Positions 8,864-18,388 are shown, counted from the stretch's first letter. The stretch: DNA of 64,000 nt from Pseudonocardia hierapolitana (GCF_007994075.1 NZ_VIWU01000001.1:5084001-5148000), one strand, 5' to 3'. Notes: generated by a model not told the origin, from the letters alone. A program made the numbers and translations.

Positions 8864-9694
8864 TCAGGTGCAGGAGAGCCAGGGGGTGACCTGTGGCGTC
8901 ACAGCTCCACCGGCGGCGACCTGGCCGACTGTTCGCACCACGGTGCCGTTCGCAGCACGTGGGGCCAACCAGTCCAACAGGGCGGTGAACGTCGCCGTAG
9001 CCACCGAGAGGTCCGCGGTACACCCGTCGTCGCAGACGCCGTGGAACACGAGGATGGCCCATCCCCCGCCGTTCGTCTCCGCGTTGGTGATCACCGCCTG
9101 CAGATCGGCCAGTGTCGTCGCTGCCCGGGCCGGGAACGCCGTCTTGAGCTTGTACGGGTCCTCCGGCGGCATCGTCTCCGCGGCCGGACATTGCACGCAG
9201 TAACGATTGAACAGGCCGCCAACGCCTCGCCCCGTCGAGTAGCCGCACTCCTTGGCGAGCTCCTGGGTCACCGGGCTGAGCCCGGGACCGGGGTAGGCGA
9301 AGCCGCTGACGGGCGAGAAGCCCTGGTTCAAGAGCGTGTAGCGGTCGTCGCAAACCTCCCTCCGGACGGTCACCGCGTCCGCCGTGCTGAGGTCGGCGTG
9401 ATGCATGGTGTGCCCGCCGATCTCGCTGCCGGCTTCGGCGATGTTGTAGACCTGCCACCAGGGCATGTAGTAGGTACTGCTACCCATGAGACCGGAGCTG
9501 ATGTAAAACGTGCCGGCCAGGCCGCGGGCACGCATCTGCATGGCCGCTGCGTAGTGCGACGCGTGGCCATCGTCGAACGTCAGGCTGACGAACGTCTTCG
9601 GCGGGGGCGCAGCAGTAGAGACGGGCGTGGTCGTGCATCCGGAGACGAGTAGCGCGCAGGTGGCGACCAGGATCCGCACAACCGGTGCTCTCAT
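8864..9694 (-). CDS. Lipoprotein polysaccharide deacetylase (NodB/CE4)
   Basis: Probably removes N-acetyl groups from a surface polysaccharide outside the membrane. The 276 residues start at ATG 9694 with a lipoprotein signal peptide and lipobox LLVSGC. Next comes the CE4 core: motif 1 FVSLTFDDGHASH, the metal-binding GGHTMHHADLS, the GFAYPGPGLS motif and the late ILVFHGV histidine motif. Extra cysteine pairs (RYCVQC, GVCDDGC) suggest disulfide bonds, fitting an exported enzyme. It is monocistronic, on the minus strand, between the convergent rfbF-like gene and the phosphoglycosyl transferase. It would act late, after export. Deacetylase family is secure; substrate unknown. Confidence 0.87.
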   Translation of the reverse strand: MRAPVVRILVATCALLVSGCTTTPVSTAAPPPKTFVSLTFDDGHASHYAAAMQMRARGLAGTFYISSGLMGSSTYYMPWWQVYNIAEAGSEIGGHTMHHADLSTADAVTVRREVCDDRYTLLNQGFSPVSGFAYPGPGLSPVTQELAKECGYSTGRGVGGLFNRYCVQCPAAETMPPEDPYKLKTAFPARAATTLADLQAVITNAETNGGGWAILVFHGVCDDGCTADLSVATATFTALLDWLAPRAANGTVVRTVGQVAAGGAVTPQVTPWLSCT

Positions 9695-9912
9695 CGTGTT
9701 CCGACGGGCCGTCGTCGAAGGTCGTGGATGCGCATCACGCCGAAGCGGTGGCCGCCGAGGTTGGTGATGTGCCACTGGCGGTGCCGTGCATGCGGGCGGG
9801 ATGATCCTGCGAGAAGGACCCACACGGCCAGCACCAAGAGGATCGCGAGCCTCCTGATCATCTGACAGGCTAGGAACCAGCAGGCTCAAGGTCAGATGGT
9901 GAAAGTTTGTCC

Positions 9913-10569
9913 TCACCGGGCGCCCAGTCCCCTCAGCAATGCTGGGACGGTCAGCATGAGAATGCCGATGTCACGTCGAAGGCTGCGCTCTTCGACGTAC
10001 ACGAGATCGAGTCGAAGCATATCGAGGGTTCCGAGCGTGCTGCGTCCCGTGACCTGCCAAAGCCCGGTTATACCCGGGCGCACAGAAAAGCGTGCCTCGT
10101 ACTCCTCCGGAAACAGTTCAGCCTCCCACACCAAGCAGGGTCGGGGGCCGACGAGCGACATGGACCCGCGCACGACATTGATGAGCTGCGGCAGCTCGTC
10201 GAGACTGGTCCTGCGCAGCCATCGCCCGAGCGGCGTGATCCTCGGATCTGCATGCAATTTGCAGCTTCCGTCCACGGACGTGTCTTCGCCACGAAGCTCA
10301 CGCAGCATGAGGTCACGATGAGCTCGGTCATCGCCGTCGATCCGCATCGTGCGGTACTTGTACAGTGTGAACGGTTCGCGGCTGTAACCGACGCGTTCCT
10401 GACGGAACAACGCCGGACCCGGACTCGTCACGCGCACGCAGACGGCGATCACAAACATAGGTAGAGCAAGCACAGCCAGCGCGGTTGTCGCGATGATTAG
10501 ATCGGTGAGTCGTTGAAAGAACTCGTAGTCGCTACCCCGGGACGACCTGCGAGTAGTGCTCGCGCTCAT
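9913..10569 (-). CDS. Phosphoglycosyl transferase (short, PglC-like sugar transferase)
   Basis: Starts repeat-unit assembly by moving a sugar phosphate onto undecaprenyl phosphate. The 218 residues comprise one re-entrant membrane helix (LIIATTALAVLALPMFVIAV, 24-43) and the catalytic domain: GPALFRQERVG, LYKYRTM, the Asp-Glu dyad in SLDELPQLINVV and the uridine/phosphate motif SLVGPRP, then PGITGLWQV. It lacks the large N-terminal membrane domain of WbaP, unlike the second enzyme at 40956-42491. ATG 10569 follows TAGGAGAGCTC. Its 5' end overlaps the polymerase-like gene by 38 bases. It is the initiating enzyme of the first glycan system here. Confidence 0.9.
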   Translation of the reverse strand: MSASTTRRSSRGSDYEFFQRLTDLIIATTALAVLALPMFVIAVCVRVTSPGPALFRQERVGYSREPFTLYKYRTMRIDGDDRAHRDLMLRELRGEDTSVDGSCKLHADPRITPLGRWLRRTSLDELPQLINVVRGSMSLVGPRPCLVWEAELFPEEYEARFSVRPGITGLWQVTGRSTLGTLDMLRLDLVYVEERSLRRDIGILMLTVPALLRGLGAR

Positions 10570-11974
10570 GAGCTCTCCTAGTGCTGATGGCAATGAGGAT
10601 GAACAACAGATCCCCGACGCCGCGGAGGAAAAGGTGCGGATCGAGCACGGTGAGGACGAGTACGATCCACCAGATCACCTCGAGGCCCGCACAACAGACA
10701 CCGTACGGACCTGGTAAATCCCGGCTCTGTCCGGCCTGTCTGAGGATCTCTCGGGACAGCCAGAGGAAGGCGAGCAGGAGCGGGACGCCACCGATCCACA
10801 GGAACTGGACGTAGCCCGCCTCGAGGTAAATCGTCTGCCGCCACGTCTCGGGCGCCTCGATCACGGAATTCGGCGATACGCCGAGCAGTATGCTGTGCCC
10901 CGTCAGTTCCGGCAGGTAGAAGTGGGTCACGTTGTCCCAGCGGACCCGCCAGCTGACCGGAAGCTCACCGCTCTGGAAGTCCGCAAGCCGACCGAGGACT
11001 GCCGGAGCGCCCAGCACTGCGGCGTACGGCGCTAGTGGAACTAGTAGCGCAGCTTTCCGACGTGCTTCAGGGAAGCGCCAGAGCAGGACTGCCCCCGCGA
11101 TCCCTGCTGCCAGCCAGGACGAGAACTGCCCGGCAGCGAAAACGCCGACAGTCAGCAGGGCGCCGGGGATCAACCAGTATCGGCTCCGGAACATCCCTTT
11201 CAGTCGCCCGACGACGAGCAGGATCAGTCCGATAATGATGTAGTCTCCGGTCGCGATTGGGTGAGCGAGCGTGGTCGAGCCCCGCACGTTCTCGTCGAAG
11301 GACGTCGTCTTGGCGTTCCAGTAGGTTTCCAGCAGATCAAGCACAGGTCCGAACCTGAGTGTCTGCAGGACGGCGATGAGCGCAACTGCTGCGGCTGGGA
11401 GCACCACGAGCTGGAGGCAGCGTCTCATCTGTATGTCCGAGACCACGGTGGCGCGGACCAGCAGCAGGACCGCCATTTGCTTGCAGATGGGCAGGAGGGC
11501 AGCAAGATCCGCACCAACCGGCTGGACACCGCGCAGCAGCATGGATGTGATCGGCCAGAGAGTCGCGAGTACGAGGAACGCCACGAGTGATGCATCCAGC
11601 CGGTCTCGCCCGAATGGGATCGACTCTCCTCGCAGGAATCGCACGTAACCGCCGACCAGGGCTCCCGCGAGCAGTAGCACGAGCAACGCCTCGTTCGGCC
11701 GCACGAGCGGCAGGAGAGCCCCTCGTTCGATCCCCGCGAGAAACGGAAGCAACGCAAGGTAGATGTAGGTGGCCGCGATGGGGCGGTAGGCGGTCAGCGC
11801 AGCCACGCCGAGTGCAGCCACGCCCAGCACGACGTACCGCCCACCGATGGTGCCCGAGGCACTCGCCCCCAGCACGGCAAGCACAGAGGCAGTTGCCGCG
11901 GAGCCGGTCAATGCCAGCACGACAACGAGCCTCTCCGCGCTGTCGGCGCGGATCAGCTGACCCCTCCTGGTCAT
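10532..11974 (-). CDS. O-antigen ligase/polymerase-like membrane protein (Wzy/WaaL)
   Basis: Probably polymerises lipid-linked repeat units, or ligates polymer to a wall acceptor. The 480-residue protein has about 11-12 hydrophobic helices from residue 14 on. A large polar loop between late helices (about 300-400, including VRWDNVTHFYLPELTGHSILLG and WRQTIYLEAGYVQFLW) matches the periplasmic loop typical of the Wzy_C/O-antigen ligase superfamily. ATG 11974 follows GGGCGAGG. It lies between the Wzz-like gene and the phosphoglycosyl transferase, which it overlaps by 38 bases. The fold assignment is good; polymerase versus ligase cannot be told from sequence. Confidence 0.8.
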   Translation of the reverse strand: MTRRGQLIRADSAERLVVVLALTGSAATASVLAVLGASASGTIGGRYVVLGVAALGVAALTAYRPIAATYIYLALLPFLAGIERGALLPLVRPNEALLVLLLAGALVGGYVRFLRGESIPFGRDRLDASLVAFLVLATLWPITSMLLRGVQPVGADLAALLPICKQMAVLLLVRATVVSDIQMRRCLQLVVLPAAAVALIAVLQTLRFGPVLDLLETYWNAKTTSFDENVRGSTTLAHPIATGDYIIIGLILLVVGRLKGMFRSRYWLIPGALLTVGVFAAGQFSSWLAAGIAGAVLLWRFPEARRKAALLVPLAPYAAVLGAPAVLGRLADFQSGELPVSWRVRWDNVTHFYLPELTGHSILLGVSPNSVIEAPETWRQTIYLEAGYVQFLWIGGVPLLLAFLWLSREILRQAGQSRDLPGPYGVCCAGLEVIWWIVLVLTVLDPHLFLRGVGDLLFILIAISTRRAHEREHYSQVVPG

Positions 11975-12077
11975 GTGCCTCGCCCCTTTTTCGCCTACCC
12001 TGGGCGCCTCTCCTCGTCGCAAGCGTCCGCTGCATGATCAGAGGTCGCCCGGAGCCGGGCTTCGCCTCGAAGTGCGA

Positions 12078-12917
12078 TCAACGTCCGGCCCTGGAACGAA
12101 GCCGGGCCAGTACCGCAACGACCACGAGCGCGATCATCAGTCCGCTCAGAGCACCTGTGGCGACTGCCAGCATCGGACGCGGGGATACGGGGGATCCGAC
12201 GGAGTACGGCGGCATCACAACATCTGCTCGCGATGCCTCCGAAACACCGAGCCGGATCTCATCGAGCTGGCGCTTGACGTCCACCTCCCGAACAGCCAGC
12301 GCCGGGCGCTCGGCGGCCGTGACCGGAAGTTCGCTCAGCCGCCGTTTGATCTCCTGCAGCTCATTCTCGAAGTACTGCCGTAGCTCCGGCTGGTCCGGAA
12401 CCCCGACAGTCTCGAAGTACTGGTCACTGATTGCCTGTACCAACTGCAACCCGGTCGCCCGATCGGCGTTGCGCACTTGAACTTCTATGATCAGGCTGCC
12501 CTCCGCGATGTTCACGTCCACCTGCTCCGCGAGCTGCTCAACACCCATCCCGTGTGCAACGGCGACCGGCTCAAGCACTCTCTGGCTCTCCAGAAGCAAG
12601 GCCTGCGTGGTCAAGGTACGGTCCTCGCGCAGGAACCCGGTCGGCGACTCAGAGCTGATCCGGTAGAGCAGCTCCGTTCGCGCGGCGTATTGCGGCGGGA
12701 TGAACGAGGTCACGACCAGCGCCACGCCCACGCCCGTCATCGTGATCACGATGCCCAAGATGGCCAGCTTGATCACGTCTCGCACCGAGAGGCGCGCCTG
12801 CAGCGACTTGCCAGTCGTCTCGTCGGACGAGAGTTCTCGCGCATTCTGCCCGTCGCGAACGTCTTCCTGGGACAATGGCGATGACGCAGGGTCAAAGTCA
12901 GAGGCCGGCGTCTTCAT
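12078..12917 (-). CDS. Chain-length determinant (Wzz-like), without kinase domain
   Basis: A polysaccharide co-polymerase expected to set polymer length. The 279 residues show the two-helix layout: TM1 at about 51-73 (LAILGIVITMTGVGVALVV), an extracellular coiled-coil-rich domain (NELQEIKRRLSELP and VKRQLDEIRLGV), and TM2 at about 248-270 (AVATGALSGLMIALVVV). It ends in a short basic tail with no BY-kinase domain, unlike 59226-60764. A hydrophilic N-terminal 45 residues precede TM1. ATG 12917 overlaps the DegT stop by 4 bases (ATGA), coupling translation. With the neighbouring polymerase it forms the length-control pair of the first system. Confidence 0.82.
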   Translation of the reverse strand: MKTPASDFDPASSPLSQEDVRDGQNARELSSDETTGKSLQARLSVRDVIKLAILGIVITMTGVGVALVVTSFIPPQYAARTELLYRISSESPTGFLREDRTLTTQALLLESQRVLEPVAVAHGMGVEQLAEQVDVNIAEGSLIIEVQVRNADRATGLQLVQAISDQYFETVGVPDQPELRQYFENELQEIKRRLSELPVTAAERPALAVREVDVKRQLDEIRLGVSEASRADVVMPPYSVGSPVSPRPMLAVATGALSGLMIALVVVAVLARLRSRAGR

Positions 12918-14011
12918 AACTGGATCCTCGCTAGGGCGTCGCACACTCGTTCGATTTCTTCCCCGCGCATCCCCGGTGAGAGTGGAAGCGACATGACCGC
13001 TTCTGCGGCCGCTTCGGCGACCGGCAGTTCTTCGACGAACTCCGCGTACGCAGGTTGCCGATGGCAAGGGATTGGGTAGTGAACGCCCCAGCCGATGTGA
13101 GCGTCGGTGAGAGACTTGCCGACGACGGCACGGTTCGGCACTTGCACCACTGCGAGGTGGTGCACGGGCTCCGCTTTTCGATGGGTCTGGACGAGCTCGC
13201 ACCAACTTGGCAGCTGTCGCGCGTATCGACGCATTGCAGCCCGGCGTGCCTCGTTTTCCTCGTCGAGGTGACCCAGCTTGATCGCAAGAGCGGCTGCTTG
13301 GATCGAATCGAGGCGGCTGTTGCGACCGCGCTCGTCGTGCCGATGCCGCTCCACAGCCGATCGGCCGTGGTTGGCGAGGCACCGGACACGCCCGATGAGC
13401 TCGCAGTCGTTCGACACGACCGCGCCTCCGTCCCCCAGTGCCCCCAGGTTCTTTCCGGGATAGAAGCTGAACGCCGCTGCGGCGCCCACACTGCCTGCCC
13501 GCTGGCCGCCGAACCGCGCGCCATGTGCCTGAGCAGCGTCCTCGATGAGCGCCAGCCCGTGTCGATCCGTGATTGAGGAGAGCCCATCGACGTCGACCAT
13601 CTGGCCGAACAGGTGCACGCCGACGATCGCCGCCGTGCGGCAGTTCACCGCGGCAGCCGCCGAATCCGGGTCGATCAGCAGCGTGTCCGGGAGCACATCG
13701 ACGAATCGGGGGCGCGCCCCGGCGGCGACGACGGCCTCCGCTGTCGCGACGAAGGTGTTGGCCGGGACGATCACCTCATCGCCCGCTCCGATGCCGAGCG
13801 CGGCGAAGATCAGCTCTAGCGCATCGGTGCCGTTCGCGACGCCGACGCAGCCGTCGGCACCGCAGTAGGCAGCAAACTCGCTCTCGAACGCCGCGACTTC
13901 CGGCCCACCGACGAACTTGCAGTGCTGCAGGACCGATTTCCATGCCAGGTCGAGATCCTCGCGAACCCTGCCGTTGATGGCTGTAAGATCGAAGAACGGC
14001 ACTGCGGTCAT
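12914..14011 (-). CDS. DegT/DnrJ/EryC1 sugar aminotransferase
   Basis: PLP enzyme that aminates a keto-sugar nucleotide, typically at C3 or C4. The 365 residues begin at VPFFDLTAINGRVREDL, with ANGTDALELIFAALGIGAGD for cofactor phosphate binding, ALIEDAAQAHGA with the ring-stacking Asp, and the Schiff-base lysine 187 in FSFYPGKNLGALGDGG. The late GVHYPIPCH loop is also typical. ATG 14011 is chosen because translation upstream of it is not conserved-looking and the family starts here. It heads the minus-strand run DegT, Wzz, polymerase, phosphoglycosyl transferase. The keto-sugar producer is not in this run. Family very sure; sugar unknown. Confidence 0.9.
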   Translation of the reverse strand: MTAVPFFDLTAINGRVREDLDLAWKSVLQHCKFVGGPEVAAFESEFAAYCGADGCVGVANGTDALELIFAALGIGAGDEVIVPANTFVATAEAVVAAGARPRFVDVLPDTLLIDPDSAAAAVNCRTAAIVGVHLFGQMVDVDGLSSITDRHGLALIEDAAQAHGARFGGQRAGSVGAAAAFSFYPGKNLGALGDGGAVVSNDCELIGRVRCLANHGRSAVERHRHDERGRNSRLDSIQAAALAIKLGHLDEENEARRAAMRRYARQLPSWCELVQTHRKAEPVHHLAVVQVPNRAVVGKSLTDAHIGWGVHYPIPCHRQPAYAEFVEELPVAEAAAEAVMSLPLSPGMRGEEIERVCDALARIQL

Positions 14012-14601
14012 GGGAGTCGCCCCTGTGTTCCGCAGACGGAGCCCCATGGGCGGACGAGCCGCGTGCCGAGCTCCGGGCGGCTGGTGAGCCATTTCGATCC
14101 GGTCCGTGGTGGCCGGAGCAGGATGATCCGTGCTGTTGGGACCTGCTTGATCCATGCCAATTTGATCTGAGTCAACGTGCTCCCCGATCGTCCAAACAGG
14201 AGGTCGCTGCTCGCCGCGGACCTCCAGTTGCCCCGGTCGCTCGATGGCGTGGCGGGCACTGTTACGGCCTCGGTGATACTCGATCTCCGCCTTCGCCGGA
14301 GGTTCACTCGTCTGGTCGCCTATATCGCTATCAGGTCAGGGCTGCATGGCGTAGGCGTCGCGGCCCTGTGGGGGACAAGAGGTGATGGATTCTTGATCGG
14401 GCCGAATCTTGATCGGTCGTGGCAGGGTCGATCACTCTCCAGCATCTCTTGATCACCTTTTGCGGAGCCAACTGATCACCTTTGGCGGAGTCGTTCTCTG
14501 ATCAAGGTTCTGCGTGTAACGCTCTTGCGGCCAGTCGCCGAGCATCCGTGCATGCTGCTCAAGCAGTGATCTGATTGGGCCACCCGTGCGCGGAGGTGAC
14601 C
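14012..14601. other. 590-base divergent intergenic region
   Basis: Lies between the DegT gene (minus) and the oxidoreductase gene (plus). I see no coding frame with family character. The right half has repeated TGATC-containing words: TTCTTGATCGG at 14390-14400, ATCTTGATCGG at 14406-14416, and a longer direct repeat listed separately. Promoters for both flanking genes must be here; CGGAGG before 14602 is the ribosome site. Confidence 0.5.
14450..14490. repeat. 18-base direct repeat, possible IS21-type end or binding sites
   Basis: TGATCACCTTTTGCGGAG (14450-14467) is followed by TGATCACCTTTGGCGGAG (14473-14490), with one mismatch and a 23-base period. Tandem copies of such words occur at the ends of IS21-family elements, but no istA/istB genes are nearby. 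It may be an element remnant or a pair of protein-binding sites. Confidence 0.4.
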
Positions 14602-15690
14602 ATGAGAAGTGGATCGATCCGGATCGCGGTCGTTGGTAACGGCTACTGGGGATCAAAGCACGTACGCGTTCTCAGTAGTCTTCCCGATGTTGATGTGACC
14701 GTTGTGGACGTAGTTGACGAGCGGCTCGCAGAAGCCGCGGCCTACTACCCCGCTGCACGATTCGCACGCTCCCTCGAGGATGTGCTCGATGACATCGATG
14801 CGGTCGTCGTCGCCACTCCGCCGGCGGAGCATTGTGTCCTGACCGCGTTGGCCAGCGAGGCGGGAAAGCCTACTCTTGTCGAAAAGCCGCTGACGACGTC
14901 GGTCGAGGAGGCCGAAATTCTAGTCGAATCAGCCGAGCGCAACGGTACCGTGCTCATGGTCGGGCACACCTTCGAGTACAACCCAGCTGTGTGGAAGCTC
15001 AAGGAAATAATTCAGGCGGGGAGCTTGGGGAGGATCCTCTACATCAATGCGCAGCGCCTGAGCCTCGGCCGTTACCAGCGTGACGTCAACGTGGTGTGGG
15101 ATCTCGCCCCGCATGACCTCTCGATCGTCTCCTACCTGCTCGACGACATCCCGAGCGCCGCAGCCGTCTGGGCCGACCGCAACATCGGGATCCGCCATGC
15201 TGACGTCGCCTACCTGCGGCTCGACTTCGAGCGCGCCGCCACACACGCATTTATCCACGTCAGCTGGCTGAACCCGAACAAGGTGCGCCAGGTTACTGTG
15301 GTCGGAGAGCGGAAGATGGCTGTCTACGACGATCTTTCGGACAACGAGCGCATCCGCGTCTACGACATCGGGGTGGATCCTCGAGACGTCGACGAACCGG
15401 GCGCGAGTCACGCGATGCCTGTCTCGTACCGCACCGGTGACATCACATCCCCTTACATCCAGTTCCAGGAACCGCTCTTACTGCAGGACCGGCACTTCGT
15501 GGAGTGTGCGCGGACAGGGACGCAGCCCAACACACCCGGACAGCGGGGGCTCGATATCGTACGGGTCCTCGCCGCGAGCGATGTCGCCCTCGCTACTGGC
15601 CGGAGGGTAGACATTCATCACAACCGACCTAGCATGTCCCTTCTGCCTATCGTCGGCCACGCCGATGCGCGGGAGCCCCACCCCGCGTGA
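14602..15690 (+). CDS. Gfo/Idh/MocA-family sugar oxidoreductase
   Basis: NAD(P)-dependent dehydrogenase or reductase acting on a sugar or sugar nucleotide. The 362 residues have the Rossmann loop VVGNGYWGSKHVRVL (8-22), VVVATPPAEH, the catalytic-lysine motif VEKPLTTS, GHTFEYNPAVWKLKE, and WDLAPHDLSIVSYLL with the conserved His/Asp region. GGAGGTGACC precedes ATG 14602. The next plus-strand gene is 150 bases downstream. The DegT aminotransferase lies divergently upstream; such enzymes often act in sequence (oxidise, then aminate), as WbpB and WbpE do, so they may serve one pathway. Exact substrate unknown. Confidence 0.85.
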   Translation: MRSGSIRIAVVGNGYWGSKHVRVLSSLPDVDVTVVDVVDERLAEAAAYYPAARFARSLEDVLDDIDAVVVATPPAEHCVLTALASEAGKPTLVEKPLTTSVEEAEILVESAERNGTVLMVGHTFEYNPAVWKLKEIIQAGSLGRILYINAQRLSLGRYQRDVNVVWDLAPHDLSIVSYLLDDIPSAAAVWADRNIGIRHADVAYLRLDFERAATHAFIHVSWLNPNKVRQVTVVGERKMAVYDDLSDNERIRVYDIGVDPRDVDEPGASHAMPVSYRTGDITSPYIQFQEPLLLQDRHFVECARTGTQPNTPGQRGLDIVRVLAASDVALATGRRVDIHHNRPSMSLLPIVGHADAREPHPA

Positions 15691-15840
15691 ATTGAAGGTC
15701 CGCTGTCCGCATCAATCGATATTCGGAGATCGGCTCGCCGAACTTCTCGCGCATGCTGAGCACGACAGTTATGTCCCGCCTACTCGCGTAGCGACCCAGT
15801 CCAACGACAGAGGGCGATATGACGTGATGATCGATACTCG

Positions 15841-16926
15841 ATGGTGTCGCCTCCCGTGACGACGACGAGACAATGCCACCCCGGCGCGGATTCGATCCAC
15901 GTGGTCGATCCGAGGTATGACGGGCGCTGGGAGCAGCTCACAAGGAGCACGACCGGCAGCATCTTCACGAGCTCGCCGTGGATCCGTGCGGTCTGCGACA
16001 CCTACGGATTCGAACCACGAGGAACGGTGGCGACGGACGTGGCAGGGGAGCCGATCGCCGGATTGGCAGACGTCGAGATCCGCGATTTCCGCGGCGTGCG
16101 AATTTCGAGCCTGCCGTTCAGCGATCGAGCCGATCCGGTGCTGCGCAGCTCCAAAGCCTGGATCCCACTCGCCTCCGGCCTCGTCTGGAGCGACGCGCCG
16201 TTCACGCTCCGCTGCCTCGACGGCACGCCGCCGGCGGTCGACCCGATGTTCCGGACGGAGCACCGGGCGGCGTGGCACGGGACTTCCCTGACCGGCTCAC
16301 CCGCCGATCTCTTCGGTCGCCTCCATCCCAGCGCGCGTCGCAACGTCCGAGTCGCGGGCCGGAATGGCGTCGAGATCTCGGTGAGCGCCACTCTCGAGGC
16401 GGTGCGGGAGTTCCACGCGCTGCATCTCGACTTGCGGAAGCGGAAGTACCGGCTGCTTGCGCAGCCGGTGGAGTTCTTCGAGCGGATCTGGACGGAGTTC
16501 CACCGCGAGGACGGCATCGTGACCATGCTGGCGTTCATCGACGGGCAGCCCGTTGCCGGTGCGCTGTTCCTCGTCTGGCAGGACGTCGCGTACTACAAGT
16601 TCGGTGCCTCCTTGGCCTCCCACCTCGCGGCTCGCCCGAACGACGCCTTGTTCTGGACGGCGATGCAATGGGCGAGTTCGCGCGGGTTGTCATCGATCGA
16701 CTGGGGCCTCTCGGAGCTCGACCAGCCCGGTCTCGTCGCATACAAGCGCAAATGGGCGAGCGTGGAGCGCCAGATCCTGACGATCCGCTCCGGAAACCAG
16801 TTGTCCGACGAGGGCGCCGACGTCACACGGCTGCTGACCGAACTGACCCGTCTGCTCACCCAGGACGACGTGCCGAGCCGCGTCACGGCTATGGCCGGAG
16901 CGTTGCTCTACCGCTACTTCTGTTGA
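15841..16926 (+). CDS. FemAB-like / GNAT-fold acyltransferase 1
   Basis: Resembles lipid II:glycine glycyltransferases and FemAB-like GNATs of exopolysaccharide loci, which add an amino acid or acyl group to a glycan. The 361 residues have an N-terminal half with SIFTSSPWIRAVCDTYGF, the RRNVRVAGRNGVEI segment, and a C-terminal GNAT half with GQPVAGALFLVWQDVAYYKFGA, NDALFWTAMQWA and IDWGLSELDQPGLVAYKRKW. ATG 15841 has no clear ribosome site; GTG 15856 is an alternative start. Four proteins of this type occur in the window. Fold is fairly sure; donor (aminoacyl-tRNA or acyl-CoA) unknown. Confidence 0.75.
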   Translation: MVSPPVTTTRQCHPGADSIHVVDPRYDGRWEQLTRSTTGSIFTSSPWIRAVCDTYGFEPRGTVATDVAGEPIAGLADVEIRDFRGVRISSLPFSDRADPVLRSSKAWIPLASGLVWSDAPFTLRCLDGTPPAVDPMFRTEHRAAWHGTSLTGSPADLFGRLHPSARRNVRVAGRNGVEISVSATLEAVREFHALHLDLRKRKYRLLAQPVEFFERIWTEFHREDGIVTMLAFIDGQPVAGALFLVWQDVAYYKFGASLASHLAARPNDALFWTAMQWASSRGLSSIDWGLSELDQPGLVAYKRKWASVERQILTIRSGNQLSDEGADVTRLLTELTRLLTQDDVPSRVTAMAGALLYRYFC

Positions 16927-16997
16927 TCCAATCCCTGCTCGTGCACAGGAGGCCCACCTGATGTCGACACACATGATGAACGAATGAAGGCGGGATC

Positions 16998-18215
16998 GTG
17001 GCTCGGATCTGTGTGGTTAGATGCCACCTCTACCGCGATAGCCGCGTGATGAGGGAGGTGGCCACCCTCATCGAGGCCGGCCACGAAGTCGTCGTGGTCT
17101 GCGAGCGTGACCTCGACGAACCGCGCCTTGAGCGCGGAAAGTCCCTGATCATCCACCGGTTGCCGCTGCGGCACGTCGCCGGCGCCGGAGCCCTGCGGTT
17201 GCTCGCTGAGTACACGGGCTTCTTCGTGCTCGCCGCGGTGCTGGTGACCGCGTCGCACCTGCGCCGACGCTTCGCCGTCGTGCAAGTCAACTCGGTGCCC
17301 GATGTGCTGGTCTTCGTCGCGACCGTACCGCGGTTGACCGGGGCACGCGTGCTGCTGGATCTCCAGGAGCCCATGCCCGAGTTCTTCATGACAAAGTTCG
17401 GGGTCGGTGCTCGAAACCCGTTGGTGCGCGTCGTCGCCGTCGCGGAGCAGTTGAGCATCCGGTTCGCGGACGTTGCGATCACCGTCACCGACGCGATGCG
17501 GCGACGGTTTATCGAGCGTGGTGCACCTGCCGAACGGGTGAACGTCGTGATGGACGGTGCCGACGAGTCGGTTTTCGATCGCGAGCGGCGGTTGGCGGAG
17601 TACGTTCCCAGCGCTGACCGGTTCGTCATGATCAGTCATGGAACGATAGAGCCCCAGTACGGCCTTGACACGGTGATCGAGGCGATCGCGCTGCTCGCGC
17701 CGGAGTGGCCGGGGCTTCAGCTGCAGATCTTCGGCGACGGTAGCCAGCGTGCAGAGCTGCGACGGCTCGCGCGGCTGAAGGGGGTCGGTGACCGCGTTTG
17801 GTTCAGCGAGGGGTTCGTGCCTATCGAGGAGTTGGTGTCGGCGCTCGCTTCGGCTGACGTGGGTGTCGTCGCGATGCGCCGTGATCCGTTCCGTGATCTG
17901 ACGGTTGCCGGGAAGATGTTCGATTTCGTCGTCATGGGCATCCCGATGATCGTGGCGACAACCCGTTCCGTCGAGGAGACATTCGGGGCGGGCTGTTTCG
18001 AGGAGTTCCGCTCGGGCGACGCAAATGATCTCGCACGGGCGATCCAGCGATTGCGGGACGAGCCCGAGCGGGCCCGGAAGTACGTCGAGCGGGCGACCGA
18101 AGTCGTCGACGAGATCGCGTGGAGGATCCAGCGGCGGCGTTACCGGGCCCTGGTGGCGGACCTGGTCTTCGGGGCAAAGAGTCCGGTAACCGCAGTTCGT
18201 CGTCCGGCCGACTAG
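16998..18215 (+). CDS. Glycosyltransferase family 4
   Basis: Cytoplasmic sugar transferase for repeat-unit assembly. The 405 residues form a full GT-B enzyme: VVRCHLYRDSRVMREVATL at the N-terminus, FAVVQVNSVPDVLVF, LLDLQEPMPEFF (a DxxE variant seen in GT4), the donor domain opening FVMISHGTIEPQYGLDTVIE, LQIFGDGSQRAELRR, and the donor-phosphate motif VAGKMFDFVVMGIPMI ahead of the conserved Glu region (SVEETFG). GTG 16998 is preceded by GAAGGCGGG. It sits between the FemAB-like gene and the MurJ-like gene on the same strand. Family very sure; sugar unknown. Confidence 0.9.
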   Translation: MARICVVRCHLYRDSRVMREVATLIEAGHEVVVVCERDLDEPRLERGKSLIIHRLPLRHVAGAGALRLLAEYTGFFVLAAVLVTASHLRRRFAVVQVNSVPDVLVFVATVPRLTGARVLLDLQEPMPEFFMTKFGVGARNPLVRVVAVAEQLSIRFADVAITVTDAMRRRFIERGAPAERVNVVMDGADESVFDRERRLAEYVPSADRFVMISHGTIEPQYGLDTVIEAIALLAPEWPGLQLQIFGDGSQRAELRRLARLKGVGDRVWFSEGFVPIEELVSALASADVGVVAMRRDPFRDLTVAGKMFDFVVMGIPMIVATTRSVEETFGAGCFEEFRSGDANDLARAIQRLRDEPERARKYVERATEVVDEIAWRIQRRRYRALVADLVFGAKSPVTAVRRPAD

Positions 18216-18388
18216 CAGTGGACGACAAGGGGCGGCGGAGATGGCCGCGACGACGGAACAAGATCCTTCCCCCGTCCGGCCGGGGAGGGCGATCAGGTGC
18301 GGCTGATCAGACTGGTCGATCTCGTCGCGGGCCAGCACAACGAGCCGGTCCGGGGCCTGCGGGTGACTGGCGCGCTGCTGAGGAAGGC

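Noticed and set aside
15885..15910. GATTCGATCC resembling a tRNA T-arm
   Set aside because: No acceptor, D or anticodon arms can be paired around it and it lies inside the FemAB-like coding region.
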